Assembly (NCBI GenBank): GCA_017541325.1
Contig: JAFXZI010000012.1
Location: 1 to 64,000, forward strand
Direction of reading: 5' to 3'
DNA from: Bacilli bacterium
GTDB taxonomy: Bacteria; Bacillota_I; Bacilli_A; RF39; UBA660
Length of the DNA: 64,000 bases
Part shown: one piece after another, positions 18,322 to 26,956 of the stretch
How the letters are laid out: each line of letters begins with the position of its first letter
Position numbering within the stretch: position 1 is the first letter of the stretch
Program-made: the position numbers and the translations under genes
The notes under the pieces: model-generated
The model's input: the letters and a program-made list of their open reading frames with translations, nothing else
Databases searched by the model: none
Told to the model about the DNA's origin: nothing

Positions 18322-19449
18322 ATGGCAGAGAAAAGGGATTATTATGACGTCTTGGGTGTATCTAAAGATGCTTCTCAAGATGAAATAAAAAGTGCTTTTA
18401 GAAAACTAGCTAAGAAATACCATCCAGATATTTCAAAAGAAGAAAATGCTGCAGAAAAATTTAAAGAATGTGAAGAAGCCTATTCAGTACTTTCTGATGA
18501 GACTAAACGTAAACAATATGACCAATATGGGTCTGCTGCATTTGATGGTTCCCAAGGATTTAGTGGAGCTTCTGGATTCTCTGGATTTAATGCTCAAGAT
18601 TTTGATTTTTCTGATATATTTGATAATATTTTTGGAAACAGTTTCGGATTTGGTTCTAGTGGTGGAAGAGGAAGAAATGCTAAAACTAGAGGCGCAGACC
18701 GATTAATTAAAGTTACACTAGACTTTGAGGAAGCTATATTTGGTTGTGATAAAGAATTAAACCTTAATGTAGTAGAAGAATGTGATGAGTGTTCAGGTAA
18801 AGGTGGGTTTGATGAAGAAACATGTTCTAGATGTCATGGAAGTGGTACTATAACATCTCAACAAAGAAGCATATTTGGTAGTTTTATGTCTCAATCTACT
18901 TGTCCAGACTGTGGAGGTAGTGGAAGAACATTTAAAAAAACATGCAAACATTGTAGTGGAACTGGAAGAATATCTAGAAATAAAACTATTACAGTAACAA
19001 TACCAGCAGGAGTTGATTCTGGAAATAGATTAAGACTTACTGGTAAAGGTGAAGCGGGAACTAATGGTGGTCCAAATGGAGACTTATATTTAGAGTTCTA
19101 TGTAAAAGAACATAAGTTCTTCCAAAGAGTAGATGATGATATCTACTTAAAAGTACCATTAACTATCGCAGAAGCTGCACTTGGTTGTAAAAAAACAATA
19201 CCTACTATTTATGGTAATATAAAACTAAATATTCCAGCTGGATCTAATTCTGGAGATAAACAAAGAATAAAAGAAAAAGGAGTAAAAAATGAAACTAATA
19301 GACATAAAGGAGATATGTATATCATATTAGATGTTCAAGCTCCATATTCTCTAGATAGAGAACAAAAGAGAATATTAGAAAAACTAGCTGATACTGATTT
19401 ATCTAATCCAGAAATAAATAAATTTAATAAATTCGTTAAAGAGAACTAG
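18322..19449 (+). CDS. dnaJ: molecular chaperone DnaJ (Hsp40)
   Basis: DnaK co-chaperone. The 375-aa protein has the J domain with HPD ([11 protein letters not shown]), then a Gly/Phe-rich stretch. Four zinc repeats follow ([36 protein letters not shown]), then the C-terminal substrate-binding domains ([14 protein letters not shown] and [13 protein letters not shown]). AAAGGAGGAT lies within the end of pepF. A terminator overlaps its stop codon. Confidence 0.97.
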   Translation: MAEKRDYYDVLGVSKDASQDEIKSAFRKLAKKYHPDISKEENAAEKFKECEEAYSVLSDETKRKQYDQYGSAAFDGSQGFSGASGFSGFNAQDFDFSDIFDNIFGNSFGFGSSGGRGRNAKTRGADRLIKVTLDFEEAIFGCDKELNLNVVEECDECSGKGGFDEETCSRCHGSGTITSQQRSIFGSFMSQSTCPDCGGSGRTFKKTCKHCSGTGRISRNKTITVTIPAGVDSGNRLRLTGKGEAGTNGGPNGDLYLEFYVKEHKFFQRVDDDIYLKVPLTIAEAALGCKKTIPTIYGNIKLNIPAGSNSGDKQRIKEKGVKNETNRHKGDMYIILDVQAPYSLDREQKRILEKLADTDLSNPEINKFNKFVKEN

Positions 19450-19463
19450 AGATAGTTCTTTTT
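19442..19463 (+). terminator. terminator overlapping the dnaJ stop
   Basis: Stem AGAACT/AGTTCT (19442-19447 with 19454-19459), loop AGAGAT and a short T-run. TAG of dnaJ spans the stem-loop boundary. Confidence 0.75.
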
Positions 19464-19490
19464 GTTTGTTATAATTAGTATGGTGATAAT

Positions 19491-19931
19491 ATGAAAAAGA
19501 AAATATATATATTATTAATAATTTTAAGTGTATTTGTTATTACAGGATGTAATAAGAAAGTAGAGAAACCAAATGATAAAAATTTATTAGTAGAGAATAA
19601 GGATTATTTTATTAGAGGAGATTTTAATGGTAAATATTTAGATACTAAAAAACGAGGATACTATATAGATACTTTAAATGAACCTAATGCACCATATTTC
19701 TATATAATTTGTATGGGAGAACAAAATACTGGTGGATATAGTCTAGAAATTGATAAAGTAAAAAGAATAGATGATAAAACAGAAATAATTGTAAAAGAAA
19801 TAAAACCCAAAAAAGGAGATACTGTTACTATGGCATTTACTTATCCAACAATTATAGTAGAATTTCCTACTTCACAAGAAAACATAATTATTAAAAATAC
19901 AGAAGGAGAAGAGTTCACTAGATTGAATTAG
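19491..19931 (+). CDS. lipoprotein with a PrcB-like C-terminal domain
   Basis: A 146-aa secreted lipoprotein. MKKKIYILLIILSVFVITGC ends in a lipobox with Cys at residue 20. The block MGEQNTGGYSLEIDKVK, followed by a segment with KKGDTVTMAFTYPT and an IIVEF strand, matches the PrcB C-terminal (protease-associated) domain in pattern. GGTGATAAT precedes the ATG, with TATAAT at 19470-19475. It is followed after 8 bp by a short gene in the same unit. Confidence 0.78.
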   Translation: MKKKIYILLIILSVFVITGCNKKVEKPNDKNLLVENKDYFIRGDFNGKYLDTKKRGYYIDTLNEPNAPYFYIICMGEQNTGGYSLEIDKVKRIDDKTEIIVKEIKPKKGDTVTMAFTYPTIIVEFPTSQENIIIKNTEGEEFTRLN

Positions 19932-19939
19932 ATGATATT

Positions 19940-20170
19940 ATGTATGAATTGTGGGCAAGAAAAAGACCAGTTGATGGAGTAGGATCTCAATATGAATTAG
20001 TTAGTACATTTGAAAATGAAAAATCTATCTATTCAGAAGTAGATAAATTAGATAGAAATATATATCAAAAAGCAATAGTATCTGATGATAATCATTCATG
20101 TATTCTATATCGTGAATTTGAATATGTTCCAGTTAAAAAAATAGGTACAATGAATAATAAAAGTAGTTAA
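19940..20170 (+). CDS. small unknown protein
   Basis: Not recognised. The 76-aa product is soluble and highly charged, starting MYELWARKRPVDGVGSQYE. It has two Ile/Tyr-rich strands and a helix with EVDKLDRNIYQKAIV. Start ATG 19940 has only a weak upstream site (TAGATGAT), so translation may be coupled to the lipoprotein. Terminator 20159 begins in the stop codon. Confidence 0.65.
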   Translation: MYELWARKRPVDGVGSQYELVSTFENEKSIYSEVDKLDRNIYQKAIVSDDNHSCILYREFEYVPVKKIGTMNNKSS

Positions 20171-20184
20171 AAACTACTTTTTTT
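20159..20184 (+). terminator. terminator of the lipoprotein unit
   Basis: A stem of 9-10 bp (AAAAGTAGT, 20159-20167, with ACTACTTTT, 20173-20181) and a T-run to 20184. Confidence 0.85.
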
Positions 20185-20287
20185 GTTTACAAATTAATAT
20201 TCATCTGATGTCTAATACATGTAAAAAAGAAAGTTTAAGTGATATAATATAATTATATTAGAGTAGATAATCTAGTTAGGTGATAAT

Positions 20288-21175
20288 ATGAAAAAAGATA
20301 TTGAAGATTTTATTAATTATATTGAATTTGAAAAGAGACTTAGTAAGAATACTAAAATGTCTTATTTAAGAGACTTAGAAAAGTATAGAGAATACTTAGA
20401 AAAAAAGAAAATCTTTACTACTAATGATATATCTAAAGATGATATAGAACATTATATAGAATATTTAAATAAATCTGATACACCTAGTACTATAGCTCGT
20501 AAATTAACGACAATTAAAGCTTTTCACAACTATTTATATCAAACTAAAAAGATAGATGTAGATGTATCAGAAACAATAGAAAGACCTAAACTTCGTAAGA
20601 AATTACCTAATGTTTTATCAGTAGATGAAGTAGATCGTTTACTAGATATCAAGTGCCTTACTCCAATTGACTATAGAAATAAATCCATGTTAGAATTAAT
20701 GTATGCAACTGGACTTAGAGTTACTGAATTACTTGATTTAAAAATAGGTGATTTAGATGTAGAAAACTGTATTGTAAGAGTTCTTGGTAAAGGAAGCAAA
20801 GAACGTATTGTACCAGTTGGTGAGTATACATTAGAGTCTTTAAATAATTATTTAGAAGTAAGAGGACAACTTCTTAAAAATAAGACTTGTGAATATTTAT
20901 ATTTAAATAATCAAGGAACAAGACTTAGTCGTTTTAGTTTCTTTAAAATAATTAAGAAACTTCTGATGGAAAAAGGAATACATAAAGATGTATCTCCTCA
21001 TTCATTAAGACATAGTTTTGCAACTCATATGCTTGATTATGGAGCTGACTTAAGGAGTATACAAGAACTTTTAGGTCACTCTGATATAGCAACTACTAAA
21101 ATATATACTCATATATCAAATAATAAAATTAGAGAAGAATATATAGAATATCATCCTAGAAGTACAAAGGAGTGA
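20288..21175 (+). CDS. xerD: tyrosine recombinase XerD
   Basis: Resolves chromosome dimers at dif. The 295-aa protein has an N-terminal SAM-like core-binding domain (1-100) and a complete catalytic set: R144 (GLRVTEL), K168, H238-x-x-R241 (HSLRHSF), H264 (LLGHSDI) and nucleophile Y273 (TKIYTH). I call it XerD rather than XerC because it is followed directly by deoB, as with ripX/xerD in Bacillus. AGGTGATAAT precedes the ATG. Its stop is UGA. A dif-like site lies 5.8 kb downstream (26957-26984). Confidence 0.92.
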   Translation: MKKDIEDFINYIEFEKRLSKNTKMSYLRDLEKYREYLEKKKIFTTNDISKDDIEHYIEYLNKSDTPSTIARKLTTIKAFHNYLYQTKKIDVDVSETIERPKLRKKLPNVLSVDEVDRLLDIKCLTPIDYRNKSMLELMYATGLRVTELLDLKIGDLDVENCIVRVLGKGSKERIVPVGEYTLESLNNYLEVRGQLLKNKTCEYLYLNNQGTRLSRFSFFKIIKKLLMEKGIHKDVSPHSLRHSFATHMLDYGADLRSIQELLGHSDIATTKIYTHISNNKIREEYIEYHPRSTKE

Positions 21176-21179
21176 TTAG

Positions 21180-22352
21180 GTGAAATTCAAAAGAATATTT
21201 GTGCTTATTTTAGATTCCCTTGGTGTTGGAGAAGCACAAGATGCTGATAAATATGGAGATAATGGCTGTAATACATTAAAACATATAATGGAAAAATATG
21301 ATTTATATATTCCAAATTTAGAAAAATTAGGTTTTTTAAATACATTAACTTTAGAAGATAAAGAAAATGTAGATGCTTATTTTACTATTGCAAAACCTAC
21401 TAATATTGGAAAAGATAGCCTAACAGGTCATTATGAAATAGTTGGTATAAAAAATGAAGTACCATTTAGAACTTTTAGTGAAAGTGGTTTCCCAATTAGT
21501 TTGATTGATAAAATTGAACAAGCTACTGGAAAAAGAGTAATTGGAAATAAAGTTGGTAATGGAGAAGAAATAATTAACGAATTAGGTGACCGTCATATGG
21601 CATATGGATCATTAATTGTTTATACATCAGCCGACTCAACACTTCAAGTAGCTGCTCATGAAGATATAGTACCAATCAGTAAATTACATACATTTTGTGA
21701 AAAAATCAGAAAGATTACTATGGATGAAGACTTACAAATTGCTCGTGTAATTGCTCGTCCATTTAATGGTAAAAATGGTAAATATAAATTTATTAATTCT
21801 GATAGAGTAGACTTTGCTGTTAAACCACCTGCTAAATCTATTTTAAATAGTTTAGAAGATAAAGATTTATCTGTAATATCTATTGGTAAGATTGCATCTA
21901 TATTTGATGGAGAAGGTATTACTAAAATAATTAAAGGATCTAAAAATAATATAGATACTATTAATAAATTAACTGATATTATGGAGAAGAATTTTACTGG
22001 GTTATGTCTTACTAATTTAAGTGATTTTGATACTTTATATGGACATAATAGAGACGTAGAAGGATACGGTAAAGCAATAGAAGATTTAGATGTAGAAATA
22101 CCTATGATTCTTAATAAATTAAATAATGATGACTTATTTATTATTACTGCTGATCATGGAAACGATCCAACTTTCTCTGGAAACGCTCATACAAGAGAAA
22201 ATGTTCCAGTAATAATATATGGAAGGAACTTCAAAGAACCTTCTAAATTAGAACCATTAGAATCAATGGCTGATATTGCTGCAACTATTGCTGAAAATTT
22301 TGAAATAGATGCTCCAGTAATCGGAAAAAGTTTCTTAGAATTATTAAAATAG
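21180..22352 (+). CDS. deoB: phosphopentomutase
   Basis: Interconverts (deoxy)ribose 1-phosphate and 5-phosphate in nucleoside salvage. The 390-aa alkaline-phosphatase-superfamily enzyme starts with VLILDSLGVGEAQDA, contains the phosphorylation-site region GKDSLTGHYEI and ends with the metal-binding ADHGNDP and HTREN. The GTG start at 21180 lies behind AAGGAG, which overlaps the end of xerD, so the two are coupled. Confidence 0.96.
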   Translation: MKFKRIFVLILDSLGVGEAQDADKYGDNGCNTLKHIMEKYDLYIPNLEKLGFLNTLTLEDKENVDAYFTIAKPTNIGKDSLTGHYEIVGIKNEVPFRTFSESGFPISLIDKIEQATGKRVIGNKVGNGEEIINELGDRHMAYGSLIVYTSADSTLQVAAHEDIVPISKLHTFCEKIRKITMDEDLQIARVIARPFNGKNGKYKFINSDRVDFAVKPPAKSILNSLEDKDLSVISIGKIASIFDGEGITKIIKGSKNNIDTINKLTDIMEKNFTGLCLTNLSDFDTLYGHNRDVEGYGKAIEDLDVEIPMILNKLNNDDLFIITADHGNDPTFSGNAHTRENVPVIIYGRNFKEPSKLEPLESMADIAATIAENFEIDAPVIGKSFLELLK

Positions 22353-22361
22353 GAGGTTTTT

Positions 22362-23114
22362 ATGGGACACTTAGATGAAGAAAAGAAACAACAAATAATT
22401 GATTTTATTTTAGATCACAAAGATGCATATAATGATACTCCAATGGGAAGAGATTACTATGCTGATCGTATTGAATGGGAGGATTATTCAAGTCCACCTT
22501 ATATTTCAGATTTCCTTATTGAAGGATTATCATATCGTTTCGAACATCCTGATGTAGATAATACATATTTTAATCAATTATATTCATGGTTTGATTGTTA
22601 TCCAGAAGGAATGGATCCATATGATCAATTGCTTGATAAATATGAAGAGACATATGGTCCATTAAAAGGAAAACATATTGTTGAAATAGGAGGAGGTCCT
22701 GTTCCAGCTCTAGCTCGTAAAATGGCAGAAAGAATGAAAGATGAAAACGGACAAATAGTTGGATCAATAACTGTTTATGATCCTAACTATGTTGAAACAT
22801 ACCCTGGAATTACTTTTATTCCAAGAAAATTTGATGATGATACTGAAATAGATCCAAATTCTGAATTAATTGCAATGATGCCTTGTGAAGGAACAAAACC
22901 AGTTTTAACTAGATTTACTCAACAATTTCAAGGTATGGTTCAATTATGTAGATGTTCAAAATGTCAAACAGCTATTAGAAGAGATAATCCAAAATATATA
23001 GTTACTCGTATGCATAGTAGATTTTCTGATACTTCTGTACAAATTGCATATACTACAAGTGATGATTTTGATTCAGATGAATCGTTTGAAAAAAGTGAAG
23101 GAAGAAGTAGATAA
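22362..23114 (+). CDS. SAM-dependent methyltransferase-like protein
   Basis: A 250-aa protein with a helical N-terminal third, then GKHIVEIGGGPVPALARKMAE (about 106-126). That resembles motif I of class I methyltransferases, and ITVYDPNYV follows as a possible motif II. The last third contains CRCSKC and an acidic tail. I cannot assign a substrate; some residues typical of active enzymes are hard to place, so activity is uncertain. GGAGGT lies 5 bp before the ATG. It may be co-transcribed with xerD-deoB. Confidence 0.62.
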   Translation: MGHLDEEKKQQIIDFILDHKDAYNDTPMGRDYYADRIEWEDYSSPPYISDFLIEGLSYRFEHPDVDNTYFNQLYSWFDCYPEGMDPYDQLLDKYEETYGPLKGKHIVEIGGGPVPALARKMAERMKDENGQIVGSITVYDPNYVETYPGITFIPRKFDDDTEIDPNSELIAMMPCEGTKPVLTRFTQQFQGMVQLCRCSKCQTAIRRDNPKYIVTRMHSRFSDTSVQIAYTTSDDFDSDESFEKSEGRSR

Positions 23115-23127
23115 TACTTCTTTTTTT
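23102..23127 (+). terminator. terminator overlapping the stop of the 22362 gene
   Basis: Stem AAGAAGT/ACTTCTT (23102-23108 with 23116-23122), a loop containing the TAG stop, and a T-run. Confidence 0.8.
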
Positions 23128-23238
23128 GTGGAAAAAAGTATACAGCTATAAAAAAAATATGCTATACTAAATTTGAATAGGTATAAATATGGAATATATT
23201 TCTATTCGCTTAAAAATCTTAAAAACGGAGGTATAAAA

Positions 23239-24441
23239 ATGGGATTTATTAAAGCGTTTGGAGGTGCCCTAAGTGGTACATTTGCAGATCAATGGCTAGA
23301 TTATTACATGCCAAAAGATGGTGTTCCTGCAACTGCAGCATTATATCAAGCTGTACCAAAAGGAACTAACAATGGAAGAGGAGAGAATACTAAAGGTAAC
23401 GAAAATATCATTACTAATAATAGTAAAATTTTAGTGCCAGAAGGAACTGCTCTTATTACATTACAAGACGGACAAATTACTGGTATGATAGCTGAACCAG
23501 GAGGATATGAATTTAAATCAGATGATCCTAATTCTCAATCTTTATTTGCTGGAGATGGTATAGTTTCATCACTTATTAAATCTTCATGGGATAAAGTAAA
23601 ATTTGGTGGACAAGCTGGAAGCCAACAATTAGCATTCTATGTTAATTTAAAAGAAATTCCAAATAACAAATTTGGTACTCAATCAGAAATTTATTGGGAT
23701 GATGCATTCTTTGGTACACAAGTAGGTGCAGTAACTCGTGGTACTTATACATTAAAGATTGTTGATCCATTATTATTTGTTAAGAACTATGTTCCAACAC
23801 AATATTTACAACCAAATGCACCAGTATTTGACTTTGCTGATTTAGATAATGACGCTGCTAGTCAATTATTTAATGAAGTAGTAGGAAGTCTATCTGCTGC
23901 ATTCTCAAATTATACAAATGATCCTTTTAAAGGAAACAGAATGAGTAAGATTCAAGGAGATCAAATTGGATTTGCTCAAAGCTTATCTCAAGCTGTTGAA
24001 GAAGGATATCAATGGGAAAGTGATCGTGGTTTAAAAATCGTTAAAACTGCAATACTTGCCATTGAATACGATGAAGATACTAAGGCTCTAATGAGTGATG
24101 TTAAGAAAGCTGATGCCTTATCTGGTGCTCGTGGAAATTCATTTATGCAACAATCTGTTGCTCGTGGAGTTCAAGCTGCTGGTGAAAACGGTGGTGGAGC
24201 TGGTATGGCATTCATGGGTATGGGTATGAATGCAGCTGGTGGTATGATGGGTGCTATGCAACAACCTAACACTGGTTCATCTTACCAACCTAACTTTGGA
24301 GGAAATGCTGAAGCTACTGGAGAAGCTGCTCCAGGAGAAGATCCAACAACTAAATTATTAGAAATGAAAAAATTATTAGATGCTGGGGCTATTTCTGAAG
24401 AAGAATATAATCAAATTAAAGCAAAATTATTAGGACTATAA
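23239..24441 (+). CDS. SPFH-domain protein with a C-terminal SHOCT motif (YdjI-like)
   Basis: A 400-aa protein like Bacillus YdjI. The N-terminus GFIKAFGGALSGTFADQWLDYY leads into an SPFH (stomatin/prohibitin/flotillin) domain (about 50-290). A Gly/Met-rich linker follows (about 310-365). The final 30 residues (LLEMKKLLDAGAISEEEY onward) form a SHOCT motif. Such proteins scaffold membrane-stress complexes. A GTG-like upstream start is rejected; ATG 23239 follows GGAGGT. The two following genes encode zinc-ribbon membrane proteins that probably form one complex with it. Confidence 0.87.
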   Translation: MGFIKAFGGALSGTFADQWLDYYMPKDGVPATAALYQAVPKGTNNGRGENTKGNENIITNNSKILVPEGTALITLQDGQITGMIAEPGGYEFKSDDPNSQSLFAGDGIVSSLIKSSWDKVKFGGQAGSQQLAFYVNLKEIPNNKFGTQSEIYWDDAFFGTQVGAVTRGTYTLKIVDPLLFVKNYVPTQYLQPNAPVFDFADLDNDAASQLFNEVVGSLSAAFSNYTNDPFKGNRMSKIQGDQIGFAQSLSQAVEEGYQWESDRGLKIVKTAILAIEYDEDTKALMSDVKKADALSGARGNSFMQQSVARGVQAAGENGGGAGMAFMGMGMNAAGGMMGAMQQPNTGSSYQPNFGGNAEATGEAAPGEDPTTKLLEMKKLLDAGAISEEEYNQIKAKLLGL

Positions 24442-24442
24442 T

Positions 24443-26038
24443 ATGAGTGATGAGGCTATAAAGAATGAAAAGCCTACAAATGAAAAGGTGCAAAAAATAG
24501 AAGAAGTTGCACAAAAAGTAGTAGAAGGGGAAACTAAAAAAGAAGCTACTGACAAAAAAATTGTGAAAACTGACGTCGGGAATCAAGATGGACAAAATAA
24601 ATGTCCTAAGTGTGGTTCTACCGACATTTCAACCAATGTCAAAAAGGGTTGCTTAAGATGTAATTTCTGTAGATACGAATTTGATCCACAAAAAATAGAA
24701 GGTCTAGAAACAGATATTTCTAAATTAGAAGGTCAAATTATAGCATCTGGAGCAACCGACATTGTTGCAGATACAAAAGATGTTTTAACATTTAAATGTA
24801 GTAGTTGTGGAGCAGAAGTAGTAATAGATACTAAAGATCAATTACAAGCTAGATGTCACTGGTGTCGTAATACTCTTTCAGTTAATCAACAAATTCCTAA
24901 TGGAGCTGTTCCAGATGTTGTTTTACCTTTTTCTATTACAAAAGAACAAGCTAAAGCTAAAATAGAGGAGTTTGTAGGCAAAAGAAAATTTTTTGCTCAT
25001 CCTGTATTTACTCAAGAATTCAAATCAGATAATGTTATGGGAGTTTATTTTCCATATATGTTAATTGATGTTAATGCCCATGCAAACTTTAGTGGAGAAG
25101 GCGAACATCAAACAAGAATGTATTATGTAAGTCTTGGTGAAAATAGAAGAGAAGCTAGATATGATGCAGATAGATATCATGTAGAAAGAGAATTTGATAT
25201 TGCTATAAACGGATTATCTATTGAATCAAACTCATCTAGACTTGATAATTCAGACAAAACTAAAACAAATAATATTATCAATTCTATAATGCCTTTTGAT
25301 GTTGAGAATTGTGTTAAATATAATGCAAATTACCTAAATGGGTATACATCTGAAAGAAGAGATACAAATGTTGAAGGTCTTAAAGATGTAGTTGATGCTC
25401 AATCTAAAGATGTAGCTAGATTTGCTGCAAACGATTATTTAAAAAATTATGATAGAGGAGTATGTTGGGAAACAGAAGACTTTAAAATAAAAGGTCAACA
25501 ATGGAAAACAGCATATCTTCCTGTATGGTTATATAGTTACTATCAAAAAGATAAGAATCTAATGCACTATGTAGCAGTTAATGCTAGAACATTAGAAACT
25601 ATGGGTAGTGTACCTATTAACTATACAAAGTTATTTCTTATTTCGTTTGTAATTGAAATATTATGTTTCTTTGCATTCATGTCTAATATTTTAGATGATT
25701 ATAGTGTAATCTTCTTAGCCGGTGGATTTATCTATTTCTTTGTTATGAAAGGTAGATATAGAAATGCATCAGCTAGACACGATTATGAGAAATCAACTAA
25801 AAAAGACGTTTCTAATTTGAGAAATGTAGACGATAAGTTAAAGCATTTAACTGGTCTTAAAAACTCAATGATAGATGGATGTAATAATACTAGACTTGAA
25901 GGTGAAAAGAATAAGAATAAAGTAGGTAGTATTGGTAAAAAACTAATAGAATCTGCTATTCCTGATAAAGATCTAGTTGGTTTTGTAGAAGAACTTGATA
26001 AAGAAAAAGAGAATATAGATAAAAAAGATAACACATAA
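24443..26038 (+). CDS. double zinc-ribbon membrane protein (YdjG-like)
   Basis: A 531-aa protein like Bacillus YdjG, part of the membrane-stress module with YdjI. An acidic/Lys-rich N-terminus leads to two zinc ribbons: CPKCG with CLRCNFC (about 53-76) and CSSCG with CHWC (about 115-140). The conserved PDVVLPFSITKEQAK follows, then a beta-rich domain. Two membrane spans (about 393-435) and a helical C-terminal tail end the chain. It starts 1 bp after the SPFH gene, so translation is coupled. Its stop codon sits in the terminator loop at 26023. Confidence 0.83.
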   Translation: MSDEAIKNEKPTNEKVQKIEEVAQKVVEGETKKEATDKKIVKTDVGNQDGQNKCPKCGSTDISTNVKKGCLRCNFCRYEFDPQKIEGLETDISKLEGQIIASGATDIVADTKDVLTFKCSSCGAEVVIDTKDQLQARCHWCRNTLSVNQQIPNGAVPDVVLPFSITKEQAKAKIEEFVGKRKFFAHPVFTQEFKSDNVMGVYFPYMLIDVNAHANFSGEGEHQTRMYYVSLGENRREARYDADRYHVEREFDIAINGLSIESNSSRLDNSDKTKTNNIINSIMPFDVENCVKYNANYLNGYTSERRDTNVEGLKDVVDAQSKDVARFAANDYLKNYDRGVCWETEDFKIKGQQWKTAYLPVWLYSYYQKDKNLMHYVAVNARTLETMGSVPINYTKLFLISFVIEILCFFAFMSNILDDYSVIFLAGGFIYFFVMKGRYRNASARHDYEKSTKKDVSNLRNVDDKLKHLTGLKNSMIDGCNNTRLEGEKNKNKVGSIGKKLIESAIPDKDLVGFVEELDKEKENIDKKDNT

Positions 26039-26049
26039 GTTATCTTTTT
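26023..26049 (+). terminator. terminator overlapping the stop of the YdjG-like gene
   Basis: A 10-bp stem AAAAGATAAC/GTTATCTTTT (26023-26032 with 26039-26048). Loop ACATAA contains the TAA. The T-run is short, so some readthrough into the next gene is likely. Confidence 0.75.
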
Positions 26050-26067
26050 AGTTAATAGAGGAGAAAT

Positions 26068-26619
26068 ATGAATAATAATTTATTTAAAATACTATGTAGT
26101 ATTCCTGTAATACTAATTGTACTCTATTTTTTACCCTTTTTAGGCGTTTGTTTAATGATATTCAGGTATTTTATCAAAAGAGATGAAAAGTCCTTTAAAA
26201 TGCCAATTACGTTAGTTATAACTGGTTTTATTATTTTAATACCTAATATTATTAATTCAGTATTAAAAACATTTAAATTAAAAATAGAAATTCCATATTT
26301 AAATGAAGTAATAAATAGTGAATTATATCCTAATTTAATAAAATATAGTAAGTTATTAATTACATTAGGAATTATTTTCTTAATTCTATCTTATATTATT
26401 AATTATATTCTAAATAGAGTAGGAAATAAGCTAAAGAGTGGTATAGATGAGTATGTAGAAGAAGAACATAAAAGAAGTCAAGAAAACGATCTTAAAATGA
26501 AAGAAAAGCAAGAACGAGCAAAAAATACTCATGTAGTTAAATGTCCACATTGTGGAGCATCAAACATGTTAACTGAAAAAACAGGAGTATGTAAGTTCTG
26601 CCGTAAACCTATTGAATAG
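26068..26619 (+). CDS. membrane protein with a C-terminal zinc ribbon
   Basis: Not a recognised family. The 183-aa product has three hydrophobic segments (about 8-32, 45-65, 92-115). A charged helix follows (about 120-155), then a C-terminal zinc ribbon with CPHCG and CKFC (about 160-180). The shared zinc-ribbon theme and order suggest it belongs with the SPFH and YdjG-like proteins. GAGGAGA lies 6 bp before the ATG. It is the last + strand gene before the strand switch. Confidence 0.75.
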   Translation: MNNNLFKILCSIPVILIVLYFLPFLGVCLMIFRYFIKRDEKSFKMPITLVITGFIILIPNIINSVLKTFKLKIEIPYLNEVINSELYPNLIKYSKLLITLGIIFLILSYIINYILNRVGNKLKSGIDEYVEEEHKRSQENDLKMKEKQERAKNTHVVKCPHCGASNMLTEKTGVCKFCRKPIE

Positions 26620-26634
26620 AGTATTTACTCTTTT
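26618..26634 (+). terminator. terminator of the SPFH/zinc-ribbon module
   Basis: Stem AGAGT/ACTCT (26618-26622 with 26627-26631) and TTTT. It begins in the stop codon and is backed by a second hairpin at 26657. Confidence 0.6.
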
Positions 26635-26656
26635 ACTAAAAATTTAGTAGTACTCC

Positions 26657-26682
26657 ACTACTAACTAAATAGAGTAGTTTTT
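26657..26682 (+). terminator. second hairpin terminator before the strand switch
   Basis: Stem ACTACT/AGTAGT (26657-26662 with 26673-26678), a 10-nt loop and a T-run. Confidence 0.6.
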
Positions 26683-26705
26683 CATATATACGTATACATA
26701 CATAT

Positions 26706-26734
26706 ATACCTTATTTAATATATAATATGGTTAT
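26706..26734. repeat. inverted repeat copy 1 (degenerate)
   Basis: ATACCTTATTTAAT faces ATATGGTTAT across an AT-rich centre. The inner arms ACCTTATT and ACCATATT (from the other strand) agree at seven of eight bases. It is a weaker version of copies 2 and 3. Confidence 0.6.
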
Positions 26735-26740
26735 TATATT

Positions 26741-26771
26741 ATAACCTTATTAAATATATATATAAGGTTAT
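26741..26771. repeat. inverted repeat copy 2 (perfect 10-bp arms)
   Basis: ATAACCTTAT (26741-26750) and ATAAGGTTAT (26762-26771) are exact reverse complements around an 11-bp A/T centre. Confidence 0.85.
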
Positions 26772-26782
26772 AATGCGCGTAT

Positions 26783-26812
26783 TAACCTTATTTAAATAAT
26801 ATAATAAGGTTA
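26783..26812. repeat. inverted repeat copy 3 (perfect 10-bp arms)
   Basis: TAACCTTATT (26783-26792) and AATAAGGTTA (26803-26812) are exact reverse complements around a 10-bp A/T centre. It shares the TAACCTTAT core with copy 2. The 11 bp between the two copies includes GCGCG, a rare run in this sequence. Confidence 0.85.
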
Positions 26813-26956
26813 TATATGTATACATCCAGATACGAATGTGTATTGTCATACATTTCATCATGTAATATGAGACTGAATCCAGTCATAACTCATAAAAAAT
26901 TACTTCTCTAATAGAGATTAGGACTAATTATAATTTCAAAAATAATTATAGCTTAA

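Noticed and set aside
20245-20260. Perfect 16-bp palindrome TAATATAATTATATTA before xerD
   Set aside because: Made only of A/T and overlapping the -10 box; such palindromes arise easily in this base composition.
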